From Leptolyngbya sp. 'hensonii' (GTDB lineage: Bacteria; Cyanobacteriota; Cyanobacteriia; GCF-001939115): DNA of 64,000 bases. The stretch is from assembly GCF_001939115.1 (NCBI RefSeq), contig NZ_MQTZ01000001.1, positions 1 through 64,000 on the forward strand, written 5' to 3'. Of this stretch, positions 8,120-17,554 are shown one piece after another; the stretch's first letter is position 1, and every line of letters starts with the position of its first letter. The translations under genes and the position numbers were made by a program. Under the pieces are notes generated by a model. It ran no database searches. It was given only the letters and a program-made list of their open reading frames with translations, and had not been told where the DNA came from.

Positions 8120-8415
8120 TTGTAGAGATGAAGGACGTATCTAAACTGTTCCGTACCGTCGTCGTAGGCTAGTTAAGCTTCAAAGGTGAGTCGCTGGGGG
8201 ACGGTGCTAGCCATAACGCGAGAGCAGATGGGATAGGTCTATTGTAATTGAGGAAAAACGCCTGACGGCATCGGAGGTTGGCGATCGGGCTACGGGGGAT
8301 GTTCTGTATTCAGTTTTCAAGGTTCGGAACGGTGTTGTGGGCGCGTGAGTGTATGGGTTTTGACTACGCTCAATGCACCCTATAGAATCGAGGGGATACT
8401 GAGCTTCGCTCCAAC
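8120..8415. other. Intergenic region after cas5
   Basis: About 300 bp without a gene, between the cas5 stop and the antitoxin gene. It contains the repeat-like element at 8251-8286, a TACAAT box on the minus strand just downstream of it that could be a -10 for the antitoxin gene, and a segment (8361-8385, CGCTCAATGCACCCTAT) that resembles common cyanobacterial intergenic repeats. Confidence 0.5.
8251..8286 (-). repeat. Orphan CRISPR-repeat-like sequence after cas5
   Basis: Ungapped alignment to the array repeat gives about 22 of 36 matches, 19 of 23 in the core. On the minus strand it reads AACCTCCGATGCC-GTCA-GGCGT, keeping the whole 5-bp hairpin stem and much of the 5' part of the repeat, while the 3' handle is replaced by TTTTTCCT. 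Its 14-bp core (8259-8272) is identical to 5182-5195. With that copy it bounds the island between cas5 and cas4-cas1. The T-run after the hairpin means it might instead be a weak terminator for the effector operon. Confidence 0.45.
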
Positions 8416-9126
8416 CTATGCTGCTACTGACTCAGGCTCTCTGGGAGTCCATGTCCAGGCTGTCGAAGGAGGTTCGATCGTAGCCTCCTCAATCGGAGCA
8501 TAGAGAAAACTGGTTGTCTTACTGTTATCAGCCCGATCAATGCCCACAGTCAGCCGATATGACCCTTTCATTGGTGGATCATCCGGTTGCATCTGCACAT
8601 ACCAGAGTGTTGCAGGTGGTCTATCTACAATATCGATGCGATCGAACAGGAAGTTATTATCCCCTGCAAAGGGTAAGCCATAGCGGGGAATCGTAAGTTC
8701 TCCCCGAAGTCCCTGTTTGATTTGTTGAATTAACTGCAGATCTGCTTGCACACCTAACACCATATCCAAGCCCACCAAGAATTCTCGGCGGACAGGAACA
8801 ATCCAATACTTTGCCCCATGAGTTCGAGCCGCAAGTTCTTTACCGGAAGCCCCTACAGGGTAACTATGAAGCTGTTGATAAAGAGTACAGACCTTACTTT
8901 CAAGACCTGGAATAACACCAATTGCTAATTGCAAACAGGGAATATTCACTCGAATCAAAGTTGTAGGACGATCAAGCCCCTCTCTCATCTCAATACCTGC
9001 CAGGTTCAAGACCAAACCCAGTGCGCTAGAAGGAGGCATGACTGGAGCTGTTGCCCGATAAACCCCAGCCTGAAATCCACGAAAAGCTGCAAAGGGGGCA
9101 CGAATTCGTAACCAAAGATAATCCAT
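8416..9126 (-). CDS. cas5: Cas5 (Myxan-type, DevS-like)
   Basis: A 236-residue Cas5, the Cascade subunit that caps the 5' handle of the crRNA. It begins with the RAMP-type strand (YLWLRIRAPFAAFR, then VMPPSSALGLVLNLAG), and ends in a Pro/Ser-rich tail. Length and order after cas7 fit the Myxan-type Cas5 called DevS in Myxococcus. GGAG lies before ATG 9126, and the gap from cas7 is only 11 bp, so the two are co-translated. It is the last gene of the effector operon; an island of relic genes follows. Confidence 0.88.
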   Translation of the reverse strand: MDYLWLRIRAPFAAFRGFQAGVYRATAPVMPPSSALGLVLNLAGIEMREGLDRPTTLIRVNIPCLQLAIGVIPGLESKVCTLYQQLHSYPVGASGKELAARTHGAKYWIVPVRREFLVGLDMVLGVQADLQLIQQIKQGLRGELTIPRYGLPFAGDNNFLFDRIDIVDRPPATLWYVQMQPDDPPMKGSYRLTVGIDRADNSKTTSFLYAPIEEATIEPPSTAWTWTPREPESVAA

Positions 9127-9137
9127 TAATGGTACTC

Positions 9138-10016
9138 CTAGCTCAAAAATGCATCTGCAACATCAGCCAGTAATTTCTGAGGATTTTCATAGAGATGAAC
9201 CCCTTCGTTTTCAAGATAGTCTTGCTGCTCAGGTTTTATGTTCCGAACAATCTCACCGCCAATCCAAAACTCTCCCCCCGGTAAATCACTGGCTTTAATC
9301 CGCTCCAGTTCCGAAAAACCACCCTGTTCATCAAACCCATAGGTGTCATAGCCCGCAACTAAGTTCGGTGTAAGGCGAAGCACAATGCTCCTGGGAGCCA
9401 TTTCGTAATAACTACGCGCATGCCCGCCTGCCACATCTGAGAGTTGAGCGATCGCATTGAGCAGCGCTTTCGTCCAATCTGGTTTTGCTTTGCAATCAGA
9501 ATAGGCTAGGGCAAAAGGATACTGATAGGCTGTATGCGCTACTTCTCGATGCAACAGCGCTGAAGTCGATGAATTTTTCCAGGGACTTGCGCCTGCATTC
9601 AACGGTGACTGATGGAAAGTGGCATCAAAACGATAAGGCGTGAGGGCGACTGCTAAATTCATTCGCAGAATGCTATCTCTCTTTGACGGCAAGCCCTTGT
9701 TCTTCTTGATTGCATCATTATCAGCGACCATGAAGCCAAACAAAAAGTCATCAGCATACTTTTCAGCATTGGGGAATTCCTTGAACTCCACTGCAAGCTG
9801 ATCTTCATTATGTAAGCGAGTGCGATTGCAGGGCATCCCTGCTTTAATCAGCATTTCTCGCAGGGCGTTTCGCATGGACTCAGGACTAATGACCGTATAT
9901 TCCTGTTTACCCTTGGCAATCTTCTGGAGCACAGTACGGTTTTCTTCGCTTTCACCACGATAGTTAGAACTGGGAGCAGGATAAGTGAGAACAGTTGCAA
10001 ATAAGTTCTTGTTCAT
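9138..10016 (-). CDS. cas7: Cas7 (Cst2/DevR family) backbone subunit
   Basis: A 292-residue Cas7 of the DevR/Cst2 family, which polymerises along the crRNA spacer to form the Cascade backbone. Family marks are the N-terminal NLFATVLTYPAPSSNYRG strand and loop, the central RDSILRMNLAVAL and TFHQSPLNAG stretch, and GGHARSYYEMAPRSIVLRLTP. It is 29 bp after cas8 and 11 bp before cas5. In Myxococcus the homologue DevR also affects its own operon's expression; whether that holds here is not visible in the sequence. Confidence 0.92.
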   Translation of the reverse strand: MNKNLFATVLTYPAPSSNYRGESEENRTVLQKIAKGKQEYTVISPESMRNALREMLIKAGMPCNRTRLHNEDQLAVEFKEFPNAEKYADDFLFGFMVADNDAIKKNKGLPSKRDSILRMNLAVALTPYRFDATFHQSPLNAGASPWKNSSTSALLHREVAHTAYQYPFALAYSDCKAKPDWTKALLNAIAQLSDVAGGHARSYYEMAPRSIVLRLTPNLVAGYDTYGFDEQGGFSELERIKASDLPGGEFWIGGEIVRNIKPEQQDYLENEGVHLYENPQKLLADVADAFLS

Positions 10017-10045
10017 GATGTGATTATCTCTTGAGTTGGTGTGAA

Positions 10046-11716
10046 TTAGCTATTGGCAGACAGAGCGAGTAACGTCAGAGTTCGGATCTTATCTGTCTCC
10101 TGGTATAAAGCTTTGGTCAGGTCCACATAATCATCAGATTTCATGTGCTGGGGAACAGAACATAGGCTAGAGACAAAGTAATTAACAAAATCCATTTGCT
10201 CTGTACGGCTACGAATATCTAGAAATGCAGACTTAGCAACCTTAGCTTTCATCTCGGCATACTTCTTGTAGTCAGGGCGTTGATTTAATTCATCATTCTT
10301 TAGCCCTTTCCATTCTGGCTTCCACTCCAAGTCATACTTGGCTTTCAGTTTGCGATTGACATAGTTACTGACCAATCGAAAAACCAGTGGTTCAATCGTA
10401 GTTGAACCATTCAATGTTGCAGTCTCATCCATTTGTTTTGCCTCTTCGATTAAAACTTTTAGCTTCTCTCGCACATCCCGCCGAAAGTAATCATTCTCAA
10501 TACTTTGTTCATAGGGCAAGGTGCATAGTAAAGCGTCGAATCCGTTATGCCAGGGTTGCTGGTTGATCAGGTTTAATAAGCATTGTCTACGGAACAACGG
10601 ACTCCAATAATGGCCTCGAATTTGAGCATACTCATCTAACATTTCCTCTTCTGGATTAAGTCTCGTCACACTTAAAACACGCACATTATTGCCCTGCTTC
10701 TCAGTGTGGATAACATCAATTCCAAACACTGTTGAACTGATTGATTGTTCCCCAGTTGTTTGAGTCAGGCGATCGTGTAGCCGCTTCATTAAATCCAGAG
10801 CACTTTCCATCGCAAGATCCACAATACAGTCACGAGGACGATAGCCAGACAGCTCAGGGGAACGATCGCCTAAAATGCCTACGATTTCCTCGCAAAACCA
10901 TTGCAAATACGCAACATCTGGAATCGCCAATGCATAGCCTACAAAGTTACGTTTACCTTCGTTATCAACTACAGCAGGCACATAGATCTGTGTGGCAAAC
11001 AGCCAGAAATGCAACAAAAACTGAAATCGTGCCCGGTCTTTAAATGGTACATTTTCAGCATTGTTTGCCTGCGCTCCCAAGAAATAGGTGCTAGGCAAAT
11101 CGACGGTAAATTCAGCAGGCTGAACCAACTGCTTCCAAACATTTGCGGCATCTTCACAGTATGCTCTATCTGATCTGGCCTCAAAGGGCTTACGAGTTGC
11201 AGGAACACCCCGCAGAATGCTCCACACCATATCTCGCCACAGTTTTATCCAATGCCCATTTTTTCCATCCGAGCTACGGTCATAGCTCGAATCAACCAGA
11301 AACGATCCTCTGGGAACCACGACTGGATAGATATAGACCTTTTTCGTTTTCTGCTTTCCCTTCGCATCCGTTTCCTGCCGCTCTTCTTCCCGTCGAGGTT
11401 GGATAATCTCTTTCTGCTTATTCTTCAGAGGTTGAGCCCGTTCCTGTTCTTCTACAGTGGCAGCATAGATCTCATCAAACAGGATTTCTACGCCAGCCGG
11501 GTTGAGTTCTAGCGTTGCACCTCGATCATCCAGTCGAGTCAGGCAACAGATAGCCCCATTCTTGACCTTATCCTGAAAAGTCGGTTGCCGTTCCAGCCAG
11601 CGGACAACCAGCACCAGTCCTGCCAGCCCTGCCCGATGCTGGGAGGAAGGTAACTCAGCAAGCTGATAGTTCAGTGTCAAAACCTCGACAGTTAGTTGTG
11701 CTTTTGTCTTAGCCAA
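10046..11716 (-). CDS. cas8: Cas8 large subunit, Myxan-type (Cmx8-like)
   Basis: A 556-residue protein in the place of the Cascade large subunit, which reads the PAM and recruits Cas3. Sequence similarity among Cas8 proteins is weak; the call rests on length, on the N-terminal AELPSSQHRAGLAGLVLVVRWLE typical of the Myxan group and on the position before cas7-cas5. The start is a TTG at 11716 preceded by AGGAGG at good spacing (TTG GCT AAG). The bases around it also spell a relic of the cas3 C-terminus in another frame, so cas8 once overlapped cas3. brnT starts 34 bp away in the opposite direction. Confidence 0.85.
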   Translation of the reverse strand: MAKTKAQLTVEVLTLNYQLAELPSSQHRAGLAGLVLVVRWLERQPTFQDKVKNGAICCLTRLDDRGATLELNPAGVEILFDEIYAATVEEQERAQPLKNKQKEIIQPRREEERQETDAKGKQKTKKVYIYPVVVPRGSFLVDSSYDRSSDGKNGHWIKLWRDMVWSILRGVPATRKPFEARSDRAYCEDAANVWKQLVQPAEFTVDLPSTYFLGAQANNAENVPFKDRARFQFLLHFWLFATQIYVPAVVDNEGKRNFVGYALAIPDVAYLQWFCEEIVGILGDRSPELSGYRPRDCIVDLAMESALDLMKRLHDRLTQTTGEQSISSTVFGIDVIHTEKQGNNVRVLSVTRLNPEEEMLDEYAQIRGHYWSPLFRRQCLLNLINQQPWHNGFDALLCTLPYEQSIENDYFRRDVREKLKVLIEEAKQMDETATLNGSTTIEPLVFRLVSNYVNRKLKAKYDLEWKPEWKGLKNDELNQRPDYKKYAEMKAKVAKSAFLDIRSRTEQMDFVNYFVSSLCSVPQHMKSDDYVDLTKALYQETDKIRTLTLLALSANS

Positions 11717-11732
11717 GTCCTACCTCCTTTAA

Positions 11733-12219
<487 letters not shown>

Positions 12220-12229
12220 TAATGATTGA

Positions 12230-12336
12230 CTAGCCAAGTTCCACCTCAAAAATAGTCAACACATCAACCCCACGACGACGGAAGTGATCAGTAATGTCAT
12301 GGGGATGTGAACATCCATGTATAGTGCAATAGGCAT
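12230..12336 (-). pseudogene. DUF5615 (PIN-like) toxin remnant
   Basis: The ATG at 12336 directly follows the DUF433 stop codon. It encodes MPIALYMDVHI, the usual DUF5615 N-terminus, and then the frame is lost. Adding one C to the CCCC run restores P-HDITDHFRRRGVDVLTIFEV, the expected continuation. The match ends there and the frame closes with EVELG-stop, a copy of the cas3 C-terminus. Some two thirds of the toxin are missing, so it cannot be active. Confidence 0.7.
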
Positions 12337-12654
12337 CTAAAAAACCCCTTGTGCTTTCATACGCAAGTAAAAGGGAGATCGCTTTGCTGCAGCCTGGTCA
12401 CTCTGAACCTGCTGCCACTCTGCTCGGATCTCCTGATCGATCTCCGCCTGATGATCGAAGTAGTAACCCATCGCAGCATGAGTTTCAGCAGGCGTAAGGT
12501 ACGAATGCTGACGACACATCTCTTCCACAGACCAGCCATAGGACAGGTAGTCCATCACAATCTGGGCAACTCGAATGCGTGGATGGCTAGTTAATCGAGC
12601 AGGTTCACCACTTTGTTTTTGAATATGGGGATAAGTTAGTTCGTAAGCAGTCAT
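12337..12654 (-). CDS. DUF433 domain protein (antitoxin-like)
   Basis: A 105-residue DUF433 protein. HPRIRVAQIVMDYLSYGWSVEEMCRQHSYLTPAETHAAMGYYFDHQAEID is the characteristic helix-turn-helix-like core. DUF433 proteins commonly pair, as antitoxins, with DUF5615 PIN-like toxins, and the remains of such a toxin follow without a gap. It lies 82 bp downstream of cas3 on the same strand. The gene appears intact although its toxin is destroyed, like the orphan antitoxin at 7859-8101. Confidence 0.82.
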   Translation of the reverse strand: MTAYELTYPHIQKQSGEPARLTSHPRIRVAQIVMDYLSYGWSVEEMCRQHSYLTPAETHAAMGYYFDHQAEIDQEIRAEWQQVQSDQAAAKRSPFYLRMKAQGVF

Positions 12655-12736
12655 CTATGTAAGCTCCTGTTAATAGTCATTTCTAAGGTTACTGAATCAT
12701 TTTTGATGCAAAGAGAAGTGCAAGACTTTTCTGCTT

Positions 12737-15211
12737 TTAACCAAGCTCCACTTCTTCCAAAGGCTTGGTAATAAATCCTCGGTGCTCATCATAGTGACCC
12801 TCCCATGTGGCGACACCAAGATATTTAGGCAACCAATTATGCTCCTCTGTGCGCGCATTAGCCCATTTCTTAGGAATGCTAATGATGTATGGCTCTTTTC
12901 GGTATTTTTCAGATGAATCGAGAATAGTTTTAACATCGGGCAAATCCCTATCCAAAACGCAGGGTATGGCAAAGTCATCCGTATCACGAAAACTACCAGG
13001 AGTTGCGTAGTAACCACTGTCTAGAAAACGAGCACTGCCGTCAGGTTCTCGTTCAGGTGGAGCATACCGCTCCAGTGCTTCGGCAAATTGGTGTTGACTG
13101 ATATCACAGTCCTTAAACTCTTGCAAGAAAGCTGCTGCCACCTTCAACTCATCTTTTTGATAGGGCAAATGACTAGGAGGAAAATAGGTGTGTAATCTAG
13201 CTCGAAATTCTTGCCCCCTGGCCAGATGACGATTAGCCCTTCCAAACCGCTGCACCAACGAGGGAATTGGCGCAACTTCCGTGATCAATACGTCTGCGTC
13301 CAAATCTAAGCTCATTTCACAAACCTGAGTCGTGACGGCGATCGCCGCCTTTCGTTCTTCTGAACCCTTCTGAATTGCAAACGCAGCAACTGTCTTAGCA
13401 TGGACAGCTTGACGATCGCACAACCGAAAACGACTGTGATAGGTCAGTACTTCGGCATCGAGATCTCGTAGCGCAGTAGTGAGCTTTTGGGCGATCGTCA
13501 GACACCGGTCCACCGTGTTGACCACCCAGAGAACTCGCTCACCTTGCTGATAAGCACTCACTGCTTGATTAAAGGCTGCCTCAAAATTAGCAACAGGTTC
13601 AAGATAATAGCGGGGATGCTTTTCCTTCTCCTCTAAATCAGGCAAAATCTCTCGGTCTGCTTCAGTGGGATAAGCTTTTAGCCCCACTTTCTCCAGGCGT
13701 TTGCGCCGCGACGGTGGCAGCGTTGCCGTCATACACAGCACTGGAAGGTCAAAATTCTCCAAAAAGCTGACCAGAGAATCAAACATTCGCTGATCAAAGC
13801 TATGAACTTCATCAATAATAACTGCACTATCTGCCAGAACAGGCAATAAACAGAGACTTTGGTAACTGTGTTCCACAAAGCCAAGAAATTGATCAACTGT
13901 GGCACTAAAAAAGCGACGTGACCAGAAGCCTAATGCATAGAGTCGTTCATCTGCCTGAAAATCCTTACCCTGAATGGCATCACTTGGATTCTCTTGCATT
14001 GCTTCCAGTTCATAACGGGCAGTTCCCGTAATCAAAGCTGCATCTGCTTCTGGTGCCCAACCCACATAATCCCGGAAGCCTTCCGTAGCTGTACCTCTGG
14101 TGGGATACAGAAAAATCACTTTCCCGATGTTGTACTCCCGCGATTGCTGCTCTGCCCACTTCCAGGCTCCCAGTGTTTTTCCAGCTCCACAAGCAGCCAG
14201 TAGCAACGCTTTAGAACCCTGTTTGGCTATCTGCTTTTGAAATTCCTGTAGTGTTTGGTCTTGGAGAACTTCAAGTTGAGCAGGGGTATGTTTCGTCAGA
14301 AATGCTTTTTGGTCAAAGGCTTGCCCTGCCTGACGTGCCCTGATTTGTCCAATCCGAGGATTAATAATGGCGGTAGCAATTTGGTCTTGACCAATGGCAT
14401 CAGCATGGACAACGGCTTCGATCCAATCGGTAATATCTTTATTTTCTCGCACCAATCCTGAAGCAGCAGCATCCGCCACGATCAACCCGGCCTTGATCGC
14501 AACCAGGAGCGATCTCCGTGGGTTGTCTGCCCCAACATTTCGCTTAAAGTGGCGACCTGCATCTTTTCCTTTTTTATAAGCCTGGTCCCAGATTGAGCCT
14601 GCCTTCCAACTGGCTTGGGGTAGGACTGGAATATCTGTTAGGGTAGCGATCGCAGCAATACGCTCTAAAATTCGATTGACTTCATCATGGTTGAGATACA
14701 ACGTGACCGACGTTTTGAGGGTTTGAGGCTGACACCAGCGATAATTCTTGAGTTTTTCACTGGTTTCTTTGTCGTCTTTCACCGTAATCTGACTTTCAGA
14801 AGCCTTCAAGTGATGCGATAAAACAGCAGCAGTGATGACATCAATATCCAGGTTTGAATTTTGTGCTAACCAATTACGAACTTCCGACAAACATAGCACT
14901 AATGCACTCAAATGCTCATGACGCAGGGTTTGAGCTTTGAATCCTGGAGTTGAGACGGCTGCGTAAAAATCCTCATTTGCTTTGCCAATGTCGTGAAACA
15001 AAGCTGCTATTCGCAAATTGAGCAGGAATTTTTCCTGAATCTCCCGACCTTGAATCTTGAAAAGGCGACACCAATTCTGTCCCCACCGACCATCCAACCG
15101 AAAGATTTGACTAGCACAGGTTTCTGTATCGCGCAAATGAGCTTCCAGCGTAATCACCCGATCTCCACGCTTGCTCTTTGCCAATAACTGCTCAGGAAGA
15201 TTAGGCATCAT
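12737..15211 (-). CDS. cas3: Cas3 nuclease-helicase
   Basis: An 824-residue Cas3, which is recruited by target-bound Cascade and shreds the DNA. The N-terminal HD nuclease has AALFHDIGKANEDF and AVLSHHLKAS. The SF2 helicase has motif I AACGAGKTLGA, a DEVH box (IIDEVHSFD), motif III MTATLPPS and motif VI QRFGRANRH. The ATG at 15211 was chosen since GGAGG precedes it and it overlaps the cas6 end by 11 bp; the longer frame to 15271 would run deep into cas6. The C-terminal EEVELG-stop sequence is duplicated twice downstream. Its place inside the effector operon is normal for this subtype. Confidence 0.96.
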   Translation of the reverse strand: MMPNLPEQLLAKSKRGDRVITLEAHLRDTETCASQIFRLDGRWGQNWCRLFKIQGREIQEKFLLNLRIAALFHDIGKANEDFYAAVSTPGFKAQTLRHEHLSALVLCLSEVRNWLAQNSNLDIDVITAAVLSHHLKASESQITVKDDKETSEKLKNYRWCQPQTLKTSVTLYLNHDEVNRILERIAAIATLTDIPVLPQASWKAGSIWDQAYKKGKDAGRHFKRNVGADNPRRSLLVAIKAGLIVADAAASGLVRENKDITDWIEAVVHADAIGQDQIATAIINPRIGQIRARQAGQAFDQKAFLTKHTPAQLEVLQDQTLQEFQKQIAKQGSKALLLAACGAGKTLGAWKWAEQQSREYNIGKVIFLYPTRGTATEGFRDYVGWAPEADAALITGTARYELEAMQENPSDAIQGKDFQADERLYALGFWSRRFFSATVDQFLGFVEHSYQSLCLLPVLADSAVIIDEVHSFDQRMFDSLVSFLENFDLPVLCMTATLPPSRRKRLEKVGLKAYPTEADREILPDLEEKEKHPRYYLEPVANFEAAFNQAVSAYQQGERVLWVVNTVDRCLTIAQKLTTALRDLDAEVLTYHSRFRLCDRQAVHAKTVAAFAIQKGSEERKAAIAVTTQVCEMSLDLDADVLITEVAPIPSLVQRFGRANRHLARGQEFRARLHTYFPPSHLPYQKDELKVAAAFLQEFKDCDISQHQFAEALERYAPPEREPDGSARFLDSGYYATPGSFRDTDDFAIPCVLDRDLPDVKTILDSSEKYRKEPYIISIPKKWANARTEEHNWLPKYLGVATWEGHYDEHRGFITKPLEEVELG

Positions 15212-15875
15212 AAAACCTCCAGGCACGCGGGAAACTGGTGAAGACGCCACATCCCATACGATGCTTACCACCTAATCCAAATTGCTGAAGTTTGATAGAA
15301 TCTTCATCGCTCAGATCGGTAATGACCAGGCTAAATCCAACGACTGAATAGGTTTTGATTTTAATCGCTTTACGGGCTGGCTCCCCATCTTCATTCAGAG
15401 GGAGAATCAGATTCCCTTGAATTCCCAAAGCATCTAGTTGGCGCTGAGCAGCTTCTTTAAAGGGTTCTGGCTCCTGGAATTTCTTAATCGTGACAATCCG
15501 AGAGCGCAACTTATCAACCGGATACAACGGAAAAATCTGAGGAATGCTCAACTGAATGCGATGATTGCCGATCGTTAGTTGCTGTCCAGCCAGCGGCAGT
15601 ACTAACGCAATTTGTGCGGGCTCATAAGGCAAACGGATTCTCAGTTTCGACTGCCGGGAAAGCTCAATCTTGCCCTGGCCATCCGGCTTGCCTGAAATTG
15701 TTTGAATACTTAGCTCTTCCTGCTCATGAATTTGCGGGCAAAGATGGGCGATCGCACTATACAGCCCATACCCATGATCCGCAGGCAGCGTCTGCCCGAT
15801 GACACCAAAGCTCAACTCCACATAAGGTAGACTCAAGCCCTCCCTTACCATTGATGATTGATCCGTTGCTAGCAC
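15201..15875 (-). CDS. cas6: Cas6 (Cmx6-like) crRNA endonuclease
   Basis: A 224-residue Cas6 of the Myxan type, which would cut the ATGCC/GGCGT hairpin of the repeat transcript. The C-terminal glycine-rich loop typical of Cas6 is clear (QQFGLGGKHRMGCGVF), preceded by IKIKTYSVVGFSLVITDLS. The start is a GTG at 15875 with GGAAGG in front. It heads the cas6-cas3-cas8-cas7-cas5 operon and overlaps cas3 by 11 bp. The catalytic His cannot be assigned by eye. Confidence 0.88.
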   Translation of the reverse strand: MLATDQSSMVREGLSLPYVELSFGVIGQTLPADHGYGLYSAIAHLCPQIHEQEELSIQTISGKPDGQGKIELSRQSKLRIRLPYEPAQIALVLPLAGQQLTIGNHRIQLSIPQIFPLYPVDKLRSRIVTIKKFQEPEPFKEAAQRQLDALGIQGNLILPLNEDGEPARKAIKIKTYSVVGFSLVITDLSDEDSIKLQQFGLGGKHRMGCGVFTSFPRAWRFYDA

Positions 15876-15968
15876 CTTTTACCTTCCTTAGAAAGAATTT
15901 GTTCATTTGTACTGCACCCCCAGTAGAAAAACAGTAAATCCAGGGAATTTTTTTACGATCGCCCCCGA

Positions 15969-16580
15969 CTACCCCACAACCACCAGCACCTCTGCCGCCA
16001 GCAGCTCCAACTTCGGAAACATCCCTGAGACGATCGGCTCATTGGCCCGTACCATCTGCCCCCGATACTCCCCATCCACCAGCGAGTAGACCGTCACCGT
16101 CGGTTGCTTCGGCCTTCCAATGTGACGCCACCCCCCCAGTGCCCGATAATCCACAATCCAATACTCCCCAATCCCCAGCGCCTCATAATCCTCCAGCTTC
16201 TTGGCATAGTCATCCTGCCAGTTCGTGCTCACCACCTCCACCACCAACCGGGCCGAAGCTCCCCGCACGATCGTCGAAGCCGTCTTCCACAGAGGTTCTA
16301 CCTCCAATTGGGTGCGATCGAGCACAATCACATCCGGGACATACCCATCCAGATCACTCGCTGGTTTCACACAGCAGGTATTGGGAATAAACCAGGGCAG
16401 ATTCAGCCGCTCAATTTCCCGATCCAGCTTGCGGGTGATCAGACTGGCAATTTCCTCATGGTCTCCCCTGGGTCGCACCTCTCGTACCTCCCCATCTATC
16501 AGTTCATAGCGTTTACCATCCTCTGGATACTCAGCCAGAAACTCTGTGAAAGTCTTTAGCTGTCGCAGGACTTGAATCAT
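15969..16580 (-). CDS. Uma2 family (DUF820) putative endonuclease
   Basis: A 203-residue Uma2 protein with the family marks KRYELIDGEVREV, YVPDVIVLDR, ARLVVEVVSTNWQDDYAKKLEDYEALGIGEYWIVD. The acidic residues of the presumed PD-(D/E)XK site are present. It overlaps the WYL regulator by 4 bp (ATGA), so the two form one transcription unit, and it ends 93 bp before cas6. The link to CRISPR is positional only. Confidence 0.88.
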   Translation of the reverse strand: MIQVLRQLKTFTEFLAEYPEDGKRYELIDGEVREVRPRGDHEEIASLITRKLDREIERLNLPWFIPNTCCVKPASDLDGYVPDVIVLDRTQLEVEPLWKTASTIVRGASARLVVEVVSTNWQDDYAKKLEDYEALGIGEYWIVDYRALGGWRHIGRPKQPTVTVYSLVDGEYRGQMVRANEPIVSGMFPKLELLAAEVLVVVG

Positions 16581-17554
16581 GGTTGACCTCCCTTGTAGGA
16601 ATTCTGCATCTGGGATACCTCCGTTTTAACCAATTGCACCAGCTCCGGCGGCTCCCGCACGATCGCCCCCTGGCCATACCCCAACACCCATCGCTTCAGA
16701 TCATTCATCCCCCGCACCATCAGGTGTAACGTCAGCGACCCATCCGGATGTTCGTGAATTTCCTGGGTCGGATGCCAGCGCCGCTCCCGGATATAGGGAG
16801 CCGTCGGCGCATCAAACCAGATCACAACCGGGAGCGGCACCCCACCTGCCTCATGCTGAAAAATCATCTCCAGATGATCTCTGGCATCAAACGTAGGGTC
16901 AGGGACAAAAGTTTCTGCCAGCACTTGCAAGCGCTTAATCCGATCGACCCGAAACCAGCGCATCTCTTGCCGATTGTGGCAGTAGCCAATCACATAGGGA
17001 TTGGTGCCTCGATAGATATGCAGCACATAGGGGTCCAAATTACGATCAGACGTTGCATTGCGACCTGCTGTGTAATACGTCATGTGAACCGTTTTGTGAT
17101 TTCGACAGGCATCCTCCAACTGATGCCAAACCTCCGGGTCCAGATTGATTTCTGCCCCGGAGCGGAACAAAATCCGTTCTTCAGCCACCTGCTGCAGGTC
17201 TACCCAGGTTTGCTCAGGGAGCCGTTCTGCTAATCGAGCAATGGCCGATCGAAGCTCCAGACTGTAAGCAGACCCGGCATAGGCTTCTAGCATCCTGGCC
17301 CCCAATGTCAGGGCAAAGAGTTCACCCCTGGTCAGGGGAATGGTCGGCAACCGCCAGTCTGGATCGGTGTAGTAATAGCCCCTGGCCTTGCTCCACTCGA
17401 TCGGAGCCTGGTAGCGATCGCGCAGAAACGTGAGGTCATTACGAATGGTGCGCTCACTGACCTCCACTGCCTCCGCCAGACTGGTGGACGTTTGCCGTCT
17501 CCCCTGTCGCAATAATCCGTCGATTTCCAGTAGCCGTTCCAGATGCCTTGACAT
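16577..17554 (-). CDS. WYL-domain transcriptional regulator
   Basis: A 325-residue regulator with an N-terminal winged helix-turn-helix of the DeoR/YafY type (LLEIDGLLRQGRRQTSTSLAEAVEVSERTIRNDLTFLRD) and a WYL ligand-sensing domain around 150-240 (VHMTYYTAGRNATSDRNLDPYVLHIYRGTNPYVIGYC, then RWFRVDRIKRL), plus a C-terminal WCX-like part. WYL proteins are common regulators of phage-defence and CRISPR loci and can sense nucleic-acid ligands. Standing first in the direction of the cas operon, it is a good candidate to control it; direct evidence such as an operator is not visible. Confidence 0.9.
   Translation of the reverse strand: MSRHLERLLEIDGLLRQGRRQTSTSLAEAVEVSERTIRNDLTFLRDRYQAPIEWSKARGYYYTDPDWRLPTIPLTRGELFALTLGARMLEAYAGSAYSLELRSAIARLAERLPEQTWVDLQQVAEERILFRSGAEINLDPEVWHQLEDACRNHKTVHMTYYTAGRNATSDRNLDPYVLHIYRGTNPYVIGYCHNRQEMRWFRVDRIKRLQVLAETFVPDPTFDARDHLEMIFQHEAGGVPLPVVIWFDAPTAPYIRERRWHPTQEIHEHPDGSLTLHLMVRGMNDLKRWVLGYGQGAIVREPPELVQLVKTEVSQMQNSYKGGQP

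Noticed and set aside
8161-8197. GCTTCAAAGGTGAGTCGC as a first degenerate repeat paired with 8251-8286, as in a CreA-type mini-array
   Set aside because: Only the second half of the repeat matches, and the gap of about 53 bp does not fit the 34-38 bp spacers here.
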